Below, in pieces: positions 31,788 through 36,453 of a DNA stretch of 36,453 nucleotides. The stretch lies in IMG/VR virus record IMGVR_UViG_3300013130_000015, positions 1-36,453 of that record, one strand, 5' to 3'. The position numbers and the translations under genes are program-made. The notes beneath the pieces are model-generated. The model was not told the origin of the DNA, searched no databases, and saw only the letters and a list, made by a program, of their open reading frames with translations. Origin of the DNA: a virus. Numbering within the stretch: the first letter of the stretch is position 1; the number at the start of each line of letters is the position of its first letter.

Positions 31788-34218
31788 CTTCTTCTTCTGC
31801 CTTTAGCTTAAGTGGCTCTCTAATGGTTGAATATTTCTTGATGCTGAAGCCCTGTCCAGGCTCACGAATGTGCAGCAGAAAGGCCATTACAGCGCCCTTC
31901 TTAACCTCGTCTTTGATTTCTTGTTTCAGTTTTCCTGTGTCATATGAAGGCCAGATTACCAGTCGTTTCTTTGACCCGCCGATATCTACCAACAGGCTCA
32001 TTGCCTCTTTTGTAGACTGGTAATTGAAGATATCTCTATCTTCGATATACCCAAGTGCGGCACACATGTATCCGCCATTTGGCATCTTCTGTGCTGCCTC
32101 AATTTTTTCGTACGTCACCAGATCAATAACTGGGCATTCTTTCGACTCGTTAATCCTTGTATCTCGATTCCAGGCCTTCCACCTGTACCTCATTCTCGGC
32201 TGGTCTTTATCCAGGAGAGACAGACACTCAAACTCTTCAATCAGCGGTTTGACGACTGCGCGAAGGTCTTCACCGTATGCAGGCAGGATTTTTTTGCGTG
32301 CTTGATATTTACCGATGGAGTCGAGTAGTGCATAGTTTGTCTTCTTTGCGTTCTTGGCCTGGGTCAATGCTGTCTTCCAGGTCTTCTTCAGTTCTGGGAT
32401 TCTCGCTTCTTCAATTTTCTGAGCGTACGCCTCTATCATCGCATTGTCAAACTTTTCCAATTTCTCAATAATTGAAATTTGCTCTTCAAACAGGCTGTCC
32501 ATCACGCCTGCCACAATCATCGAATATACGTGTGTTCGACTGATTGAGTTCTTGGCAAGGGTGTACTTTGTTTTGCCGTCTACCTCAGATGACGTGAGAC
32601 CAGTCTCTCGATGTGCCACGATTTTCGAGACAAAATCCTGCATGGAGACGTATGGCGCATACTGGGAAATTTGCTCGTTTGCCTTCTCGCCAACGCCGTG
32701 GAGCAAACCAACTGGTGCGACAACCTTGTCGCCGTGGATTTCCCAATAGTGGGTTGACTTTGTGAGGTCTGGCAGGGAAATAAACTTCGAGCACTGGACC
32801 CAGAATTTTTCGTTGATGTCGTTTTTATCTGCATTCTTGAGGACCGAGCACCACCACTCAAGAGGGTAGTAGAATTTCAGCCACGCGCACGCATAAGCAA
32901 TGACTGCGTAAGATACCGCGTGTGACATATTGAATCCATACTGAGCCCAGGTCTTGAGGAAGTCCCACATCTTATGGGCATTCTCTTCACCAATCTGCTT
33001 AGATGCATTCTCGACAAAGAAACTAAATGCTGCGTCAACTTTGTCCTTCTTCTTCTTGGCAACGCTGTTGCGGAACTCTTCTGCATCGCTACCAGAGCAT
33101 CCTGTCAGATTCTGGTAAATGGCCTGCAGCTGTTCCTGGAAACACAAAATGCCATACGTCTCTGGTAGCATTGTCTCCAAGATTGGCAGAATGTCTGGGC
33201 TTGGAGTAAGGCCACGAGCACGTCTGGCGTACTCGATGAGAGCATTGTGGCCGATTCCTGTTTCTGGGTCACTGACCATAACGTCAAGAGGACCTGGGCG
33301 GTCAAGTGCGGTGAATGCTGCAAGGTCTCGCACAGATGAAATAGCGTGCGACCCGTCAATCTTTTTATAGTCGAAGTACTTCAGCCACCGTGCTGCCTTG
33401 GCAAGCTGAAACACTGACTCGACGTTGCCAGCCGTAATATCGGCAAACACTTTCTGGTCGTCGGGCAGGTCCCATATGTCGTACGTTTGCGTACCGTCAA
33501 TCGAGAACACCGTCTTGTGTTTGGCGATTTTGTCGCTATATGTACCTGAATGTCTCTCCTGAATCAGGCGGATACAGTCTTGGATATCTCGCAGAGAGTT
33601 AATAACCAAGAAGTCCATCTTGATGCCACCAACACCCTCGACACCCTCAGCCGTGAAAGCGGTGACATTGTAACCACCGACAGAGGTCAGTGGCACGAAT
33701 GATGAAATTTTCTTGTTGGAGATTAGATAGGCGCAGGCGTGTCGCCCCTTCTGGCGAGGTAGACCGATGCACGACTTAACAATTTCCCAGTCCTCAGGAT
33801 AACGCTCGATGTAGGTACACAAGGCTTCGTCAGTGCCACCGTGGCCTGGCTCGGAACTACCCTTAACCCAAGAGCCGTCCAGGGTGTAACCTACGCAGAA
33901 TTGGTGGTCATCGACACCCTGAGGCGGATTGTAGAACTTCTTTGTCAGCTGCTCAATGTCTGGAGGCACGTAGCCAGTAACGTGCCCGCCGCACTTTTTA
34001 CACTCTGAGATAGGCTCTTGAGTGACGTGCAATTCACCACACTTGTTACAAATCTTGCGGCAAGCTCGCGAAACGTCCTTGACCGCAGATTTTACCTTCA
34101 GGGTGGTGTCAACTGAAATTTGGGCATAGTACTCACCAAACCGGTCCTCGAACCACCCTGGATAGTTTTTTGGTAAAGTACCAGTCTCAGAGCTATTGGT
34201 GATAGCAAGTATCTTCAT
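31771..34218 (-). CDS. DNA polymerase III alpha (DnaE-like), C-terminal piece
   Basis: An 815-residue protein carrying the second half of a PolIII-alpha. Alignable landmarks: FEDRFGEYYAQISVDTTLKV and SAVKDVSRA (palm, directly after the DxD region in normal DnaE), HACAYLISNKKISSFVPL, KMDFLVINSLRDIQ with Asp202 as the expected third catalytic Asp, ALDRPGPLD, PETYGILCFQEQ and YGFNMSHAVSYAVIAYACAW (fingers), a helix-hairpin-helix (GLLHGVGEKANEQI) and a C-terminal OB-like domain. A Cys cluster (C53/C57/C60 with C73/C76) forms a likely zinc ribbon in the palm. It lacks the first two catalytic Asps, which are in the adjacent gene, and so must assemble with it. It starts in an ATGA overlap. Confidence 0.93.
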   Translation of the reverse strand: MKILAITNSSETGTLPKNYPGWFEDRFGEYYAQISVDTTLKVKSAVKDVSRACRKICNKCGELHVTQEPISECKKCGGHVTGYVPPDIEQLTKKFYNPPQGVDDHQFCVGYTLDGSWVKGSSEPGHGGTDEALCTYIERYPEDWEIVKSCIGLPRQKGRHACAYLISNKKISSFVPLTSVGGYNVTAFTAEGVEGVGGIKMDFLVINSLRDIQDCIRLIQERHSGTYSDKIAKHKTVFSIDGTQTYDIWDLPDDQKVFADITAGNVESVFQLAKAARWLKYFDYKKIDGSHAISSVRDLAAFTALDRPGPLDVMVSDPETGIGHNALIEYARRARGLTPSPDILPILETMLPETYGILCFQEQLQAIYQNLTGCSGSDAEEFRNSVAKKKKDKVDAAFSFFVENASKQIGEENAHKMWDFLKTWAQYGFNMSHAVSYAVIAYACAWLKFYYPLEWWCSVLKNADKNDINEKFWVQCSKFISLPDLTKSTHYWEIHGDKVVAPVGLLHGVGEKANEQISQYAPYVSMQDFVSKIVAHRETGLTSSEVDGKTKYTLAKNSISRTHVYSMIVAGVMDSLFEEQISIIEKLEKFDNAMIEAYAQKIEEARIPELKKTWKTALTQAKNAKKTNYALLDSIGKYQARKKILPAYGEDLRAVVKPLIEEFECLSLLDKDQPRMRYRWKAWNRDTRINESKECPVIDLVTYEKIEAAQKMPNGGYMCAALGYIEDRDIFNYQSTKEAMSLLVDIGGSKKRLVIWPSYDTGKLKQEIKDEVKKGAVMAFLLHIREPGQGFSIKKYSTIREPLKLKAEEEDEQEK

Positions 34219-35966
34219 TTATTGGTCCAGAAAGGAATGAGGTCGGCACCGGTCTCAAATGCTTGTTGGGCAGTCATTTTGCCTTGCTCTGTCTCCAAGA
34301 TAAAATCCTTAGGCACAATGTGCTTAGTTCCATCCTCAACCAGGAACTCTATCACATCGTCACCCTCTTTACCAACTAAAGGTTCACGAAAAGGTAGGTC
34401 TTGGTCGATGTCAGGCAGTTTTCCAGACTTGATGCGGTCCAGGGTAATGAAACGGTCTAGAGATAGACCGTGCTTAATTGGGTCAATATGGGTGATGCCC
34501 AACAGGTAGCAGAGCAACAGACCAGCGGCAGAGCCACGACCTGGGCCTGTAAGCCACCCCTGGTTGTCGTATATTCGGCAGACCTCTTCGTCAATATGGA
34601 AGTAGGGCAAGAGGTCAATGACGCCATTGCGATGGAGAATATCAATCTCCAGCTTTAGGCGCTCTACATACCGGTTATCCCGTGGCAGACGCCCCTTCTG
34701 CAGAATGAGGCGCTTTGTATGTGCCAACGAATCAGACGGAAAAAATCTGGTGGGCAATGACGTGGTGGTATCCAGCTCGAAGCCCTTGAAGCGTGCAGCC
34801 CACTCCTGGGTGTTGTCTACCCAGGCATCAAATTGTGACTGCTCGATTCCTAGCTTGTTTTTGAAGTAGTCACAGGCTTCGTTAGAACTTTGGCGATGGT
34901 AGCTGTTATGAAACTTCCAATTACCCTGCTGAGCCAAGCGAACGTCCTGGGCCACCTTCTCGTGTGGATGGGCGAAGTGTGAGTCATCGGCAATGAGGAT
35001 TTTTGTGTTGTATTTTTGTGCAAGTTCGATTACGAATTTATTGCAGCCCAATTGAATATCGCCATCTGGTGCCGTATCGGAACACTCGTTACGGAAGAAG
35101 CCTTCCTTCCGTTCGATTTTTGCCACTACAATAGGTGTCTCCAGAGGGGTCCACTTCCGGTAGTTCATTACCTCGACGATAGTGACTTTTTCGCCACCCC
35201 GGTCATTGATTACCGCCTCAAGTTCTTCTGCCGTCAATTGCATGTTACTTGAGGTCTTCAGCTTTTTCGTGAAGAAAAACTTTTCCTGCTTGCCTTCTGG
35301 AGTTGTGACAATAATTGCCTTGGTCCAGTTATGGGAGCAGACGTGGGGGAAGACCTCTACGTAGAATCGGTCGCCAAACAAATGATGCATACGCTCAAAA
35401 TACTTCTGGGCGATGTCAGGGCGTTTAGCCTCGAATAAATGCCGCTGAATCATGCCGATGAGGCAAGACGACGTTGCTGTGACGTTTTTGGCGGCAAGCT
35501 CTTCGATATCAGACCACGCGAACAGTGGCTTACGCTCTGAACCATGGCGCTCCGCTCGTGCATCTGCTTTGGAAAGCAGCTGCACGCCCGTGGTGTAGGC
35601 GTCGTAATCCATAAAATGGGTGGTAATGTGCTGATACTTCAAGTAGTCAAAGAAACTACCGTCTTTGTGCTCATCTACCCATTTTTCCTTGTCCATGCCC
35701 CTGGGCACGGTATCGGTCTTTTCGATACCAGCCCCCTTTAGCAAGGGGCAGTCGTCATCTCGGTAATATCCCTCTAGACCAATGACTGGCTGTAGGTTGT
35801 ATTTCTTACCCAGTGAATAAATCTCCTGGGCTGCAGCCAGAGACCCATGGTCAGTACAGGTGATAACCCCGCTACCGAGTTCTACCTCCCGTTTTGCAAA
35901 TGCCTCAGGCGTAGACCCAGAGTCAAGCGATGCTGGATGACAGTGACATGTTGCGAATTGTTTCAT
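34215..35966 (-). CDS. DNA polymerase III alpha (DnaE-like), N-terminal PHP and catalytic DxD piece
   Basis: A 583-residue protein. The PHP domain opens with CHCHPASLDSG (His8, His10) and CTDHGSL (Asp39, His40) and continues with EVFPHV and ADDSHFAHP, so its metal ligands look kept and a 3'-5' exonuclease or related activity is possible. The palm begins with GWLTGPGRGSAAGLLLCYLL and reaches the first two catalytic Asps in KLPDIDQDLP (519, 521). The protein then leaves the DnaE sequence: residues about 533-583 have no PolIII counterpart and resemble the end of a split-intein N-fragment. Start: ATG at 35966, right after the upstream stop; the longer reading overlaps the neighbour. Confidence 0.93.
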   Translation of the reverse strand: MKQFATCHCHPASLDSGSTPEAFAKREVELGSGVITCTDHGSLAAAQEIYSLGKKYNLQPVIGLEGYYRDDDCPLLKGAGIEKTDTVPRGMDKEKWVDEHKDGSFFDYLKYQHITTHFMDYDAYTTGVQLLSKADARAERHGSERKPLFAWSDIEELAAKNVTATSSCLIGMIQRHLFEAKRPDIAQKYFERMHHLFGDRFYVEVFPHVCSHNWTKAIIVTTPEGKQEKFFFTKKLKTSSNMQLTAEELEAVINDRGGEKVTIVEVMNYRKWTPLETPIVVAKIERKEGFFRNECSDTAPDGDIQLGCNKFVIELAQKYNTKILIADDSHFAHPHEKVAQDVRLAQQGNWKFHNSYHRQSSNEACDYFKNKLGIEQSQFDAWVDNTQEWAARFKGFELDTTTSLPTRFFPSDSLAHTKRLILQKGRLPRDNRYVERLKLEIDILHRNGVIDLLPYFHIDEEVCRIYDNQGWLTGPGRGSAAGLLLCYLLGITHIDPIKHGLSLDRFITLDRIKSGKLPDIDQDLPFREPLVGKEGDDVIEFLVEDGTKHIVPKDFILETEQGKMTAQQAFETGADLIPFWTNK

Positions 35967-35967
35967 T

Positions 35968-36261
35968 TTAGAGTTTTTCTTCCATCTCGGCACAAACTTC
36001 TTTGCTCATAAGCCGCTCAAAATAGCCGCTGTATATCAGCGCCTCCATCTTGGCGCTTACATCAAGGGGACCCATTATCTGTACCTCCCCGCCAGGATTG
36101 ATGCCCAGGCGGTGAGCGACGCACACTGCATCCAAGTCGCTTATTGCTCGGACGATACATGCGCCGAGAAACTGGCTACCCTCAGGCAGAGATCCATCGG
36201 CAAAAGACAGCCAGTAGAAATCTCTCTTCATATCACCCGTGATTTCAAAGTCTAGTACCAT
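35968..36261 (-). CDS. Hypothetical protein upstream of polymerase
   Basis: A 97-residue alpha/beta protein (MVLDFEITGDMKRDFYWLSF..., ending KEVCAEMEEKL), function unknown. Strand-helix alternation with a Gly-rich turn (GINPGGEVQIMGPLD) is visible. The start is the ATG at 36261, preceded by AAAGGAA at Shine-Dalgarno distance; an in-frame TTG six codons earlier overlaps that site. The polymerase gene begins one base after its stop, so the two are co-translated. Confidence 0.65.
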   Translation of the reverse strand: MVLDFEITGDMKRDFYWLSFADGSLPEGSQFLGACIVRAISDLDAVCVAHRLGINPGGEVQIMGPLDVSAKMEALIYSGYFERLMSKEVCAEMEEKL

Positions 36262-36290
36262 TTTGGGTTTCCTTTCCAATCAAGCTCTTG

Positions 36291-36364
36291 TCCCGGAGGG
36301 AGGAATCGAACCCCCGATCTCGCGGCGCGCGTCCGCTTGCTCTGTCCCATTGAGCTACCCCGGA
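36291..36364 (-). tRNA. tRNA with atypical anticodon loop (apparent anticodon GCG)
   Basis: A 74-base cloverleaf on the minus strand. Acceptor TCCGGGG pairs with CTCCGGG (two wobbles). The D-arm is GCTC/GAGC, the T-arm is GGGGG/CCTCC around TTCGATT, and the variable loop is five bases. The anticodon stem pairs GCGG/CCGC, with a mismatched A-G at its base, around a seven-base loop ACGCGCG. This gives anticodon GCG (Arg, CGC/CGU codons), but position 33 is C instead of the universal U. No CCA is encoded after the discriminator A. It could be a functional odd tRNA, a decaying one or a tRNA-like element. Confidence 0.7.
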
Positions 36365-36401
36365 AGAATGGACCGCATTAACACACTTTATGGGTGTGGC
36401 C

Positions 36402-36430
36402 AGTGTACATCAGGTAAAAACTTGGTCCAA
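36402..36430 (-). promoter_or_regulatory. Possible promoter upstream of the tRNA
   Basis: TTGGAC (36430-36425), 17-base spacer, TACACT (36407-36402) on the minus strand, giving a predicted +1 about 30 bases before the tRNA. Both hexamers are imperfect, and nothing else is recognisable in the last 89 bases. Confidence 0.3.
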
Positions 36431-36453
36431 AAGAAACAAAGCTCGACGGCAGT

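Noticed and set aside
34215-34370. A functional split intein in the polymerase genes
   Set aside because: No N-terminal Cys/Ser splice block in the N-piece and no intein C-fragment with terminal HN in the C-piece; retained only as a possible remnant.
36365-36453. A second tRNA or terminator at the right edge
   Set aside because: Only a weak CACAC/GTGTG inverted repeat; no cloverleaf and no T-run.

Overview
The window is part of the genome of a large tailed double-stranded DNA bacteriophage (Caudoviricetes). It carries adjoining packaging and head genes (small and large terminase, portal, head-morphogenesis protein, prohead protease, scaffold-like protein, major capsid protein, connector-like protein). 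It also carries a self-contained replication module (both pieces of a split DnaE-type polymerase, DnaB-like helicase, RecA/UvsX-like recombinase, single-strand-binding protein). The sigma-70-like promoters, the PolIII-alpha type polymerase and the GGDEF domain fit a phage of a Gram-negative host. The host genus cannot be read from the sequence. No integrase, IS element, CRISPR array or rRNA was seen.

Layout. Almost everything is on the minus strand, so reading from the right end gives transcription order. 36.4-28.1 kb: an odd tRNA, a small protein, the two DnaE pieces, an unknown protein, SSB, an unknown protein and the RecA-like protein, punctuated by hairpin terminators. 28.0-22.4 kb: DnaB-like helicase, ClpP-like protease, membrane/coiled-coil protein, a PLP aminotransferase, two unknowns and an SbcD-like nuclease. 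22.4-15.2 kb: terminases, a virion protein, portal and head morphogenesis protein. 15.2-12.3 kb: an accessory island with divergent genes, a metallophosphoesterase and an Rnl5-type RNA ligase. 12.3-5.4 kb: a 1,199-residue polyprotein, a plus-strand zinc protein, a decoration-like protein, scaffold and major capsid protein. 5.3-2.5 kb: a second accessory island of divergent small genes. 2.5 kb to the left end: a membrane protein, head-completion candidates and a Nudix hydrolase. No gap exceeds 140 bases except the right-hand end, which holds the tRNA.

Two things stand out. First, the prohead protease is only the N-terminal part of a very long protein. Downstream it carries an endonuclease III-like HhH-GPD domain with Lys and Asp at the usual 18-residue distance, and a C-terminal GGDEF domain with intact diguanylate cyclase motifs. 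Just after the protease domain lies a 26-residue stretch that nearly matches the N-terminus of the major capsid protein. This suggests a virion-packaged enzyme that the protease itself may cut free. Second, the genes that open the transcription units of the accessory islands share a promoter architecture: a TTGACA-type -35, a 16-17 base spacer and a -10 lying exactly 6-7 bases before the ATG. This predicts leaderless mRNAs, whereas the head and replication genes mostly carry Shine-Dalgarno sites or overlapping stop/start codons. Two of these promoters are nearly identical and probably share a regulator.

Other notable points: DNA polymerase III alpha is broken inside its catalytic palm domain and the N-terminal piece ends in a segment resembling the end of a split-intein N-fragment; a phage-encoded class I/II aminotransferase; and a tRNA lacking the universal U33. 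All functional calls rest on motif reading by eye, without database searches.
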